Source: Antedon bifida
Taxonomy: Eukaryota > Echinodermata > Crinoidea > Comatulida > Antedonidae
Length of the DNA stretch: 64,000 nucleotides
Assembly: GCA_963402885.1 (NCBI GenBank)
Contig: OY727096.1
Location: 30,361,820-30,425,819, forward strand
Reading direction: 5' to 3'
A program made the position numbers and the translations under genes. The notes beneath the pieces were generated by a model. That model was not told the origin of the DNA. It searched no databases and worked only from the letters and a program-made list of their open reading frames with translations. Shown here piece after piece: positions 30,776 to 44,982 of the stretch (position 1 is the first letter of the stretch; every line of letters begins with the position of its first letter).

Positions 30776-31224
30776 TAAAGTTTTGTATCCCATATATAAT
30801 ACTAGGTTTATTAGTAATTTGCTTGATCTTAACAAGTAAAGGAATTAATGATACAACTAGTCATGACATCCTTTTGTCTTTGCTCTTAATTTCTTTAGGA
30901 GCAAATAAAAGCAAACATGAATATATTGAACCTTGACTTTTCTTACCCTTTTCTGAATAAACTGTGATGAGTTACTTTAAATGTTTGTTTTTAATGGTTT
31001 GACTATTATTGTTTTAACCATTTTTTTATGAACCAGCTCACTTTTTTTGGGGCATAACAAAGTGTATTACTAATTATTACTCAAAGCTCCCTATGCTTTA
31101 CGTTTAACTATAGTTATCAATATTACAATCTGAATAGATATAATAATGCGTCTCATATAGAACTGGTCTAATAGTAATTACAAAGCATCGACGGTAGACC
31201 GAGTTCGATTCCATGTTTTTAGTC

Positions 31225-31280
31225 GCTTAGTCGCGTGTAACGCGACTCTGCAGCTCACTATGTCGGTCGGTTGGTTGGTA
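31225..31280. mobile_element. Short dispersed repeat with ACGCGACT hairpin
   Basis: AGTCGCGTGTAACGCGACTC followed by TATGTCGGTCGGTTGGTTGG. Reverse complement of part of the insertion at 43091-43211. Confidence 0.75.
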
Positions 31281-31725
31281 AACACTAACTCAAATTTGAG
31301 CACGCGACTGCAGCCATGTACATAATAATGGCCTTGTTATGTACTTATGTCCATAATACCTTGTATAACATTCAACACGCTAGTGGAGAATGCGTATTTA
31401 CAGCTGCACAGAAATGCATTTGGCTCTTTATAATAGGCATGTTATTTCCTGTTGACTGGATATAATTTAAGTGAAGAGCATATACTATATTGATTAGTGT
31501 ATACATATATAATTGATTGTACAGTTATTTAAAAAGACGCAATGTATCGTTATTTTCATTCGTTCATTGATAACTAACTCTTTGTGCGATTTCTATGAAA
31601 CTACCATTCATTCATAGCTAGCCTAGCATAAAACCAACAATTGATCTAAATTGTCAAATTAGTCGAGCGTCAACTTCTAGAATACAGTTTTACTGATATA
31701 ACTCGGCTGGCTTTTAAGAAGAATA

Positions 31726-31740
31726 CCGTTGCCAAGAGAC
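31726..31740 (+). promoter_or_regulatory. Promoter-proximal motif of gene 3
   Basis: CCGTTGCCAAGAGAC, 113 bp before the start codon; see 28402-28416. Confidence 0.4.
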
Positions 31741-31838
31741 ATGAAATACTGTCAATCGTGAACTATATGGTAGCTGTTAATTGCTGCTAGTAATCCGTTG
31801 CGTTATGCTTTGATCAGACACAGGTAGCAGGTCACAAA

Positions 31839-31899
31839 ATGAATGCAATTCACTTGTTGAAGTTTATTTGGAATTTGACATTTATAGTATATGCAAACG
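31839..31899 (+). CDS. Gene 3 exon 1: signal peptide
   Basis: ATG in CACAAAATGAAT. Reads MNAIHLLKFIWNLTFIVYAN, then G across the splice; donor GTACGG, phase 1. Typical signal peptide with likely cleavage after VYA. Confidence 0.82.
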
Positions 31900-34800
31900 G
31901 TACGGCAGTTTTTTCTTTAGCTTTTGCTTTCATTTATAATATTTAATCATTGCTTTAGTGTTTAGTATTTAAGCCTACGTACATAATAATTTACCTGCTG
32001 GCTAAGTAGGATTTACCAGCAAAATTACTGTTACTGAAACTGGTCTGAAAATAACGTTACTGTTATAATTTAACTGTTAAAAAAAGTAGGCCCTAACAGA
32101 TATTCAAATGTGGAAGGCAAGACTATTTCATTCTATGTTTTAGAGTAAGTATTGTAAGAATCATAGATGTGCTTATCTGGCAGAGACAGCGAGACGATTT
32201 CCAATTTTTATGAATTATAACTGTTTCCTTTCATTTTTTATTCAAATAAATTACAATTGGCAATGGCGACGACTGAATTACATGTGAGGTAACTTAAAAT
32301 GTGGATTAAGCAACTTTAAATGTTTAATAAAATAAGTTTGAAAGAATAGGTCGAAATTGTTTAATAAGCATAAAATCGAAAATAAACACAAGAATATGTG
32401 TTTAAATAAATCGTTATGTTTGCAAAAATGTTAGAAAAGATAGAAAATGAAATAAATACAGCATTATGTTAATAATGTTAGGAAACTGTTACGAAAAATA
32501 GGATCAAGCTTGTACCTTGTTGAAGCTGCTGATCTTACTTACTGCAAACAGAATGTTAAAGTCTAATTGCTCTCAATGCCTCCAATAGGATATTAAGATC
32601 CAACACTCTCATTAGAACACCTAAGTTTCTCCATAAAAAGATATAGAAATTCTCCAGTTGTAACTATGGTTAAATTACCAAATGATGAGCATGATGGGCA
32701 TTAAATGTTTTTTAAATAATAGTAGAAAATTATATTTTTTTAATCAATAAATATTTTAATTGCTAAATTTTAATTATTTAAAATCCATATTATAATTCGA
32801 GTTCGAGTTCGAGTTTCGTAATATTTATTCAACCAAAAAACATATTATTTAACATAAATATTAAACATTTTAACATAATATTTCTACTTATTTTTTTTTT
32901 TTTTGGCTGTCTTATAAATAAGTGAGCAGTAAATAAATCCAAATTACTGGGAAAATGGCTAGATTAAAAAACGTTAAAGTAAAACAGCCAGAACAATTTG
33001 CAGAGCTTTCAGGCAACACTATTTCTTCATCGGTTCAAGTGAGAGTACGGATAGAGAATGAAAAAACAAACAAGCAGAAATAAAGAATAAAGAATACTTT
33101 TCCCCCCTGAATTTATTAATAAGTTTTAGCAATTAAATAATAGATAATATATAAAATTCAACTTTGTAATATTTTATATTTTTAATTTCAAGGAAACAAT
33201 CATAATCAATATTAATTTATCTTGAATTCATTCTGTATGTCCAATATTATTACTTCATTTGTAAATATTTATATGCTCTATTTTTATATTTGCACTAGTA
33301 TTTTAGCTTTGCTATCGCTTTGTATTCTCTTTTTATATAAATAAATTCAGAATAAATAATAACAGTTTGTCGGGAAATCAATATGGCGTATAACAGAACA
33401 GAAAAAGAGATAAAGTTACAAAACATATAATTATAATCTGAATTACTGTATATCTTTCATTATTGCTGTTCATATTAAAATTTGTTTAACTTTTCATTAA
33501 TTTAACATTTCCTGCTTTTATTTTTAATGTAAAGCGCATTGAGAGCTTGCTTATATGCGCTATATAAGAACAGACTATTATTATAATTATTAAATGTTCT
33601 TTGATCGTTGGACTACATTATAATAATAATAATTTAATATAGCGCCTCTATAACGTTAAATAATCAACAGAAAATGTTATAAAAGAACAAAGATTATTGA
33701 TTAAAGCGCAAATTAAAATGGTGGGATTTGAGGAGTTGTTTGAATGTGTTGAGCGTAATGGTAGAGAACATCAGCTGACCAGGAAAAGCCGTGTTGTTCA
33801 TAATATTTTATTCATATTTTTCAATGTAAATTAATGTATTTATGTTTCAAATTGTGTTTCCTATTACATTTGCGATATTCCTGTAGCAACAACTCTTTAA
33901 TATAAGAGGTACAATATTATTTATAATTAGTAAATGTGTAAACATAATATTCAATATTAGGCCTATAGGCATTTTGATTGATAGCTAGTACCAGAGATAA
34001 TTATTATAGTGAACTATATTATCTATATGCCCTTAAGCATCTGAAACAAGAAGCGCTTTCCGATATTGCTACACTTTGCCTATAAAATATTGTATTTAAA
34101 AATCCAAATTAAGCTTTAGACAACCTCTAATCAATAAGCATGATTATCATTATTGATCGTCTTTTCCTTCCTTATTAATACCGCCGTTATATCTGATTCA
34201 TCATATATAATATCAAATTTCCGGTAAATGTCCACTTTGTTTGTTCTTCTGATTAATATTTCAGTCCTCGTTGTATTACTTTAATTCAACTTATAACAAA
34301 GTAATATAAAAAGAAATATATGTATATTATATATTATATAATTAATTTTCAGAATATCACCAGGCCGGGCGTTTAAAAAATTAATGTTTGGCCTCTGTGG
34401 TGTTAAGTAGGCCAATACTGTAAAAACAAAATAAGAGAAACAAGAACTGAGACAAGACATGATTGATTACAAAGACATTTATTTATTCAAAATAGGGCCT
34501 AAGTATGTAACAAAAATATGAAATAAAGGTGAGTGAATCTCACAAAAGAGAAAAAACTCAACCCTGTGTGTGCATGAGTTAAAGTTGAGATGAGTTAAGA
34601 AACTTAAATCTAACTGTCAATGGAATAATTTAACCGATCTGTGAGTATGTTCTTAAAGTCCAAAAGATTTTGTGGTTTTCTTTTTTTCGCTTTATTTGGC
34701 ACTGTTGTCTGAATTGCAATAAATCTGAAACTTGCAATCGTGTGACCAGCTTAAAAATGTTAGAAAAAGTAAAACATCAAATACAACACAACAGTACAAT

Positions 34801-37800
34801 CGGAACATACTTATTTAAAAATACTTTTAATTAAACTGAACATGGAACATACTATAAATAAAATTTAACGTGATTCAGTCTGATAAAAAAAGTTTAATAA
34901 TAATCATAAATAAACAACTATGACATAGGCATGTTGTTACTTGGGTTTTGTTTTCGTTGCTATGTTGTATTTACGATCAGGGAAGAGTGACATTTCACAA
35001 ATATTACAGTATATGAGAAAAATGAAGTTTTTGGTTAATAAATTAATTGTCTAATAGACAATTAATTGATTGTCTTATATTTATTTATTTATTAAACCAA
35101 TTCTGTATTATTAGGCTATACAGATGCAAACATAGAATTCCAGACAGATAATAATATTCCAACGATAGTACATGGTAAGTACAAATACAATATATATAAG
35201 AAATTAAATAAACAAGTATATCTCTATAATTGTCTTTAAACCATTTGCGTCTTTCTAAATGTTAAATAAGCATTTATCAATGGTTTTTTTGTTTGTAAGT
35301 AATAACAGAGATATGAAGTAATTAACTGTAAAATGGCCTATTCAAAGTGTAATTTTATTAATGCTCATATTTTCATAGTATGTATAAGTTGATATGAAAA
35401 GAGGAAAAAGATAAACTCGGTATTAAGTAATAATACATTTTCAATTCTGGCTCTCGGATTCTAATTATAGTTACAGTAGTAACTCAATAGATAAGGTAAA
35501 CAAACGAACCTATGATGAACTGTTTAAAAATAACCATTATCAAATCAATAATGTTACAAAAGCTGATTCATAATGATAATGTCTTTAAAGTTTGCGGTAT
35601 ACTACGTATATTAGTTCTTAAAATAACTGTTGAGTTTCTTGACGTTTCGATCAATATGCTTTGATCATACTCAGATTCTCACTCCTGAAGACGATCAAAG
35701 CATATTGATCGAAACGTCAAGAAACTCAACAGTTCTTTTTAGAACTAATATACGTAGTGTACCGCAAACTTTATATCAACGATAATGTCTTTACTATCAT
35801 TCATTAAAATAATACGAAATACGTTTTAACAATTGATTTATATTTCGCATTAATTGAATCCTGATTTAATTAGGCGGTATCAAATAAGATGTAATTATTC
35901 ACATGATGAATTTTGAAAGGTAGATTTAGGTTTTGAGGTTTTGTCATTGCATTCACCTTGAAATACCAAATTAATGTTTGTATTAACTCAACAGATTGTG
36001 TCGGACATATTTATTTAAACAAAAACGATGTTATCAACATTACTTCTCCAAATTACCCTGACAACTACGATAACAACCACAACTGCGAATGGATCGTGGA
36101 AAGTCCGCAGAATACAGGAATTCTACTCACGTTTTATGACTTAGAGCTAGAAAGCTATTGTGACTTTTTGATCATAACTTATGTTGATGTCAGTGGTGAT
36201 ACTTTCCTGACAGAATGGAATAGTAACAACTCTATTCTAGTTGCAACACACTTGAATATAACTTTTCAAACTGACTTTTCAGTTGTTAAAAGAGGGTTTG
36301 CTCTAGGATTGAAGGTTATTGACTTAGGTATGCTAACATTTTAAGTATTTTACATAATGTTTTTACAGAACGCTTAAGTTTTTTTATGTTAAAATAAAAT
36401 GCAAGACAATATTTATTTCAAACAAGCTATAAATAATTAATATTTAAAATTACAAATATTTGTGAGATCTTAAGAACAAGCTCGATACTAGAATTATTTA
36501 ATATTTCATGAATATCATAAATGTAATTGTAGATGCAGCAACAGAATTACAAACAGGGACTACTAACTCAACGATGGTAAATGGTAAGTACAATCATACA
36601 GCATTTGCATATTTTATAAATTAATCACATTAGTGTAATGGTTTTCATTTCAACTTTCTATACCATTAAGTAAACATTTTAGAAGTTAACAAGCGATTTA
36701 CCGAAATGTGTCCTTTATATACTGATACGTTTCTATTTGAAGGTAGCTGTGTAGGCAAATGTGGTAGATGGGACAAAAACTGTTATTGCGATAACGCCTG
36801 TGAAGAACTTAACGACTGTTGTCCGGACTATTTATTGCTGTGTCAAAGTAGGTTTAAAATTATTTACACAATTTTCTAGTTTTAAATTACCGTTTATATT
36901 TAAAATATATTTATTATTTATATATGGGTATATAGGCCTAATGTAATATGTAAATTATTTAATTACATTTTAAACCGCCCGGTGACATAGTGAATATTAA
37001 TTAATTATTCAATTTGAAACGATGAGAAAATCTTGAAAATAAAAAAAGAAGTCGCTAGACCAAGATTCGAACTTGGAACCATCTGCGTGGAATGCAGACG
37101 TGCTAATTGTAACTACATTTGTAATATATTAACGTCCTTTGCTAAAAACTGGATATTATATAGACAACTCATTATTAATTAAGGTATTATATTATGTTAG
37201 ATTAGATGAATACAAACTATGAAACCAACTTACATTATGTTTAATCGATCGTCTTATTAAATATAAGTAAATTGTTTAAATAATTGGTTATCCGCACTTG
37301 GTGGAGAGGGCACACTAACATTTTTTTAATGGCATAATCGTTTTTCTGTGCGCAATATTCTAACGTATGACGTGCACGTGGCGCTTGCGCTGCGGATAAC
37401 CTAAATCGTCCATAGTGACGAGTTCAAATCTAGTTACTATTCTAATTTTCTAATGGAATTATAAACATACCATAATAATCGACTACGATAGGTGGTAAGT
37501 CAACTTAAAGTCACATCCATGTTTTTAAATACTGAAACCTTTTGAAGTATAATAGGTTGGTTTAATGTTATTCTTAATCAAATCATGAAGATTAGTAGTT
37601 GTTTTTTCCTGTAGATTATTTTGCTTATTAAATTTGTTGTTTATCACCTTTTTTTACTTTAGATATTTCTTTGGGCACAGAAATAGTTACTGAATGGGTT
37701 ACCATAACCGGTAAGTTTAATTGTCTTTAAAGATGTATTGTCCCCCAAAAACATGAAAAATGAAAATTAATTAAATCAGACTTTGAATAGGTTATTTTGT

Positions 37801-40800
37801 AGTTTTAATAAAGTCAATCACGTCCAATGGAAAAAAAACGAAAAAAAATAATGTTTTCAGTTATAAAATGACAAAATAAATGGTTAAATTCAACCAAAAA
37901 TCCATTGGCTGGCAGCCAATTTGACCATTTTTTGCTTTAAATCACATTTTTTTCAGGTAAATACATTTTTTTTCGATCCAATTTTTGGTCAAAGTGGATA
38001 ACTATTGTGTTACATTAATCCGGAATATTAAAAAAAAAAATTGTTAAGAATTATTTTTTCAGGGGGACAATACATCTTTAACGTCATATCAAAATAATAG
38101 TATTTATGCATATATCAACAAACTTTTGAAGATTAGGCCTATGTTTAAGAGTATTGTTACATTTTGTATTGTCTCTTGTAAAATTGATATGATTTTTGCT
38201 ACGGTAGACTTACAGTAAAATAAGCTTTCATCACTCACATGAATATTATACATTTAATTGTAGATGCAACTTCAGACTTTCAAAGAGAGAGGAGTAACTC
38301 AACGGTAGTACATGGTAGGTACAATACACACAGCATGACATTTTAAACATTTCTTTAAAAATGTATTATAATTAATAAAGTATCTATATATTAGTGCTAA
38401 TAAATTGGTCGCTGAATGGTACGTGCTGGCATTTGGCACACTAATGTTTCTTGATGAGCCGCACAGGATACGCTATATGACTTTCCTGAATTTTAAGAAT
38501 AAACACTAAAAATTGCAAAAAAATAACAGAGGCCATGTTTCGCGAGTTTTTACGTTACGTATCAACTACGCAACCTCGTCTGCTGTGTACCGAAATGGCC
38601 GGATTTACAAATACCGTGCCTTCAAATTAAAACAGTGTTTAGTCTCGACAGCCGACCAACCGTATCGACTGATCGCATCGTTGGAATTACACGTATCTCT
38701 CTATATATGTCTAAACGTAAATTATAGTATTACTTCTTAAAATTGTGAACATCAATAAGTATTTCTAAAAAATAGAAACGTAAATGATTCTCTAAATCAA
38801 GGTATTAACGATTAGTTTATTTCTAACATAAGTTTTACTCGATTCAACAGATTGTTTTGAAAACATTTATTTAACCACAAGCGAGGTTGTAAACATAACT
38901 TCTCCAAATTATCCTTTGAACCACGATGACAACCACAACTGCAAATGGATTGTGTATAGTCCGGAAAATACAGGAATTCTACTCACGTTTTATGACATAG
39001 ACCTAGAGAGATGCTGTGACTTTTTGACGATCACTTATGTTGACGTCATCGATAACATCGAAGAGACGGAAATTTTCACTGGAAGAAGTATTAACACAAC
39101 TATTCTAGCTAAAGAAAACGTAAACATAAGATTTTATACAGATTATTCAATTGTGAATAGAGGGTTTGCTCTAGGACTTGAAGTCATTGAACTATTAGGT
39201 TAGTATTCTATACTTTTTTGTTAAGTTATTGTTTTTTTGTAGACGAAAATAAGGAAATAATCAAAAAGAGTATATTATTAAAAGCCAGATATAATGGTAA
39301 TACTATGCTTTAAATAAGTTAAAGAAGAAAGTAAACTTATTGTGATTACATTACTAGAAATGCGATTATTTAGGAATATACTCTAATAATTTAATAAATC
39401 GGCTTCATTTCACAGCATATAAATGCACCAAATTAGATACTAGAATTATTTATTATTTCATGAATATCATAAATGTAATTGTAGATGCAACAACAGAATT
39501 ACAAACAGGGACTACTAACTCAACGATGGTAAATGGTAAGTACAATCATACAGCATTTGCATATTTTATAAATTAATCACATTAGTGTAATGGTTTTCAT
39601 TTCGTTACCAAACGTATGTATCAACTTTCTATACCATTAAGTAAACATTTTAGAAGTTAACAAGCGATTTACCGAAATGTGTACTTTATATATTGATACG
39701 TTTCTATTTGAAGGGAGCTGTTTAGGCAAATGTGGTAGATGGGACAAAAACTGTTATTGTGATAACGTCTGTGAAGAACTCAACGACTGTTGTCCGGACT
39801 ATTTAATGCTGTGTCAAAGTAGGTTTAAAATTATTTAAACAATTTTCTAGTTTTAAATTACCGTTTATATCTAAAATATATTTATTATTTATATATGGGT
39901 ATATAGGCCTAATGTAATATGTAAATTATTTAATTAAATTTTAAACCGCCTGGTGACATAGTGAATATTAATTAATTATTCAATTTGAAACGATGAGAAA
40001 ATCTTGAAAATAAAAAAAGAAGTCGCCAGACCAAGATTCGAACTTGGAACCATCTGCTTAGAATGCAGACGTGCTAATTGTAACTACATTTGTAATATAT
40101 TAACGTCCTTTGCTAAAAACTGGGTATTATATAGACAACTCATTATTAATTAAGGTATTATATTATGTTAGATTAGATGAATACAAACTATGAAATCAAC
40201 TTACATTTGTTTAATCGATCGTCTTATTAAATATAAGTAAATTGTTTAAATAATTGGTTATCCGCACTTGGTGGAGAGAGCACACTAACATTTTTTTAAT
40301 GGCATAATCGTTTTTCTGTGCGCAATATTCTAACGTATGACGTGCACGTGGCGCTTGCGCTGCGGATAACCTAAATCGTCCATAGTGATGAGTTCAAATC
40401 TAGTTACTATTCTAATTTTCTAATGGAATTATAAACATACCATAATAATCGACTACGATAGGTGGTAAGTCAGCTTAAAGTCACATCCATGTTTTTAAAT
40501 ACTGAAACCTTTTGAAGTATAATAGGTTGGTTTAATGTTATTCTTAATCTAACCATGAAGATTAGTAGTTGTTTTTTCCTGTAGATTATCTTGCGTCTTA
40601 CATTTGTTGTTTATCACCTTTTTTTACTTTAGATATTTCTTTGGGCACAGAAATAGTTACTGAATGGGTTACCATAACCGGTAAGTTTAATTGTCTTTAA
40701 CGTCATATCAAAATGATAGTATTTATGCATATATCAACACACTTTTGAAGATTAGGCCTATGTTTAAGAATATTGTTACATTTTGTATTGTCTCTTGTAA

Positions 40801-43800
40801 AATTGATATGATTTTTGCTACGGTAGACTTACAGTAAAATAAGCTTTCATTACTCACATGAATATCATACATTTAATTGTAGATGCAACTTCAGACTTTC
40901 AAGGAGAGAGGAGTAACTCAACGGTGGTAAATGGTAGGTACAATACACACAGCATGACATTTTAAACATTTCTTTAAAAATGTATTATATTTAATAAAGT
41001 ATCTATATATTAATGCTAATAAATTGGTCGCTGAATGGTACGTGCTGACATTTGGCACACTAATGTTTCTTGAGTCGCACAGGATAGGCTATATGACTTT
41101 CCTGAATTTTAAGAATAAACACTAAAAATTGCAAAAAAATAACAGAGGCCATGTTTCGCGAGTTTTTACGTTACGTATCAACTACGCAACCTCGTCTGCT
41201 GTGTACCGAAATGGCCGGATTTACAAATACCGTGCCTCCAAATTAAAACAGTGTTTAGTCTCGACAGCCGACCAACCGTATCGACTGATCGCATCGTTGG
41301 AATTACACGTATCTCTCTATATATTTCTAAACGTAAATTATAGTATTACTTCTTAAAATTGTGAACATCAATAAGTATTTCTAAAAAATAGAAACGTAAA
41401 TGATTCTCTAAATCAAGGTATTAACGATTAGTTTATTTCTAACATAAGTTTTACTCGATTCAACAGATTGTTTTGAAAACATTTATTTAACCACAAGCGA
41501 GGTTGTAAACATAACTTCTCCAAATTATCCTTTGAATCACGGTGATAACCACAACTGCGAATGGATTGTGGACAGTCCACAGAATACAGGAATTCTCCTC
41601 ACGTTTTATGACATAGACCTAGAGAGATGCTGTGACTTTTTGACAATCACGTATGTTGATGTAATCGATAACATCGAAGTGACGGAAATGTTCACTGGAA
41701 GAAGTATTAACACAACTATTCGAGCTAAAGAAAACGTGAACATAAGATTTCATACAGATTATTCAATTGTGAATAGAGGGTTTTCTCTAGGACTTGAAGT
41801 CATTGAACTATTAGGTTAGTATTCTAAACTTTTTTTGCACAGTTTTATTTATGTTAAAATAAAATTAAAGACAATATTTATTTCAAACAAGCTATAAATA
41901 ATGAATATTTAAAATTACACATATTTGTGAGATCTTAAATGAGGAACAAGCTCGATACTAGAATTATTTAATTCCATGAATATCATAAATTTAATTGTAG
42001 ATGCAACAGTAGAATTACAATTAGGGACTACTAACTCAACGATGGTAAATGGTAAGTACAATCATACAGCATTTGCATATTTCATAAATTAATCACATTA
42101 GTGTAATGGTTTTCACCATGTGTTAAAATCATTACCAAACGTATATATCAACTTTCTATACCATTAAGTAAACATTCTAGAAGTTAACAAGCGATTTACC
42201 GAAATGTGTCTTTTATATATTGATACGTTTCTATTTGAAGGTAGCTGTGTAGGCAAATGTGGTAGGTGGGACAAAAACTGTTATTGCGATAACGCCTGTG
42301 AAGAACTTACCGACTGTTGTCCGGACTATTTAATGCTGTGTCAAAGTAAGATTGAAAATTGTTTAAACATTTTTCTAGTTTTAAATTACTTGTAATTGCA
42401 CGGTACCGTACCGTCTAAAATATATTTATTATTTATATATCGGTATATAATGTAATATATATATATTGTTTTATTAAATTTTAAATCGCCCGGTGACATA
42501 GTGAATATTAATTAATTATTCAATTTGAAACGATGAGAAAATCTTTGAGAACCTTAATAATATATCGACTACGATAGGTGGTAAGTCACATTCATGTTTT
42601 TTAAATACTGAAACCTTTTGAAGTACAGTATAATAGGTTGGTTTAATGCAGCCTGTTCTTAATCTAATCATGAAGATTAGTAGTTGTTTTTTCCTGTAGA
42701 TTATCTTGCCTCTTACATTTGTTGTTTATCACCTTCTTTTACTTTAGATATTTCTTTGGGCACAGAAATAGTTACTGAATGGGTTACCATAACCGGTAAG
42801 TTTAATTGTCTTTAACGTCATATCAAAATGCTAATATTTAAGTATATCCACAAACTTTTGAAGATTAGGCCTGTGTTTAGGAATATTGTTACATTTTGTA
42901 TTCTCTCTTGTAAGATTGATATGATTTTAGCTACGGTAGACCTACAGTAAAAATAAGCTTTCATCACTCACATGAATATCACACATTTAATTGTAGATGC
43001 GACAGCAGACGTTCAAAGAGAGAGTAGTAACTCAACGATGGTAAATGGTAGGTACAATACACACAGCATGACATTTTAAACATTTCTTTAACAAGGCCAA
43101 CAGCCATTAAGTCGCGTGCTACAATGCATAGTGATACTGGACCGACAGACAGACAGACCGACCAACCAACCGACCGACATAGTGAACTATAGAGTCGCGT
43201 CCACGCGACTAAAAATGTATTATATTTAATAAAGTATCTATACATTAATGCTAATAAATTGGTCGCTGAATGGTACGTGCTGACATTTGGCACACTAATG
43301 TTTCTTGATGGGCCGCACAGGATAGGCTATATCACTTTCCTGAATTTTAAGGATAAACACTAAAAATTGCAAAAAAATAACAGAGACCATGTTTCGCGAG
43401 TTTTTACGTTACGTATCAACTACGCAACCTCGTCTGCTGTGTACCGAAATGGCCGGATTTACAATACCGTGCCTTCAAATTAAAACAGTGTTTAGTCTCG
43501 ACAGCCGACCAACCGTATCGACTGATCGCATCGTTGGAATTACACGTATCTCTCTATATATAATTTGTAAGATTATTGAGAAATTGCTTTGCTATCGCTT
43601 AAGGGAATATCTAGAATATAATAATATCCTTTCAGAAAATCAGTTTGGGTTTAGACAAATGTATAGTACTGAACTTTTACTTTCAAAGGTTTTTCATTCA
43701 TGGGCACAGAGCTTAGAACTTAAAGGTTGTAAAAATATTGATATTATTTTTCTTGATTTTTCGTCTGCATTTGATAAGGTGTCTCATAAAAGATTAATTA

Positions 43801-44950
43801 AGAAACTTAATAACTGTGGCATTGGTGGAAACACTAATGCATGGATTACAGATTTTCTTACAAATAGACGCCAAAGGGTTATTTACAGAGGAGAAAAGTC
43901 AGAGTGGGTAAATGTTACTTCAGGGGTACCACAAGGGTCAGTTTTGGGCCCTCTTTTATTTTTGATTTATGTAAGTGATATTGTAAATAATATTTCTTCT
44001 TCACTTTTTCAATTTGCTGATGATCACACATTATCACGTCCTATTTATAACAATAATGATTGTAAATTGCTTCAAAAGGATTTAGATTTAATTGCTAAAT
44101 GGGCAAATGTAAACAAACTTCCCTTAAATCCGGTCAAATGCGCCGTAATGCATGTTACAAGATGTAAAGAGATAGTTAACTGGGATTATACCATAGAATC
44201 AGACAATATTCCTAAAGTTACAGAATTCAAATTTCTAGGTGTTTATGTAAATAGTTCGTTGTCTTGTCATACACAAGTTAATTATATATGTTGTAAAGCA
44301 AGCAGATTGCTTGGTTTCATTTCAAAATGTAGTAAAAATATGTCCTGGTTAGCTATGTTGAACTTATACAAAGCTCTATTACTTCCAGTGGTTACCTACT
44401 GTTGTTCAATGTGGGCACCATTTGAGAAATCATATATTAATAGAATAGAAAGTATACAAAGGAAAGCAACAAGGATAATAATGTTTAGAAAGGAAGGTTC
44501 CTGGGACACATCTTATTTTCATAGGTTGAAAGTGCTTGAATTATTATCTATTGATGACTTGTTTAAATTACATAGACTTTCATTAGGATTTAAGGTGTTG
44601 AAAGGTTACTGTCCCCATTCTTTCAATGAGTATATTAAAACTAGTGAAAGATGTCCGGGTAGGCTTTTACGTTGGAATTCGAAAGGCAATACTTTTCACA
44701 ATTCTGTATTTGTTTCCTTTCCTAGACTATGGGAGCAAATACCAAATGACATAAAAGATTCACAAACAATTTCAATATTTAAGGCGGCTCTAACAAAACA
44801 CTATATTTCATGTTATGTATAATTTATTTGTATTTTTCTTGTATATGGTTTTATCTTTAACTGATTGTATTGTATGGAGTGAGTGCAGAATCTGTTTGGG
44901 CTTTAGCCTATTCTCATTCCTGGTTATTTTTACATTGATGACCGAATAAA

Positions 44951-44982
<32 letters not shown>

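Larger units (their letters stand above)
28608..31838 (+). other. Intergenic or long first intron, repeats only
   Basis: 28760-29010 is a GC-rich patch with a short open frame but no recognisable protein. 29231-29363 is a GCGTTTATTCGAGG repeat, 30222-30285 a hairpin, 30425-30775 a tandem duplication, 31225-31280 a dispersed short repeat. No exon supported. Confidence 0.6.

Noticed and set aside
30709-30936. 75-residue hydrophobic ORF
   Set aside because: Starts inside a 175-bp tandem duplication whose other copy does not keep the frame; no signal or domain evidence.
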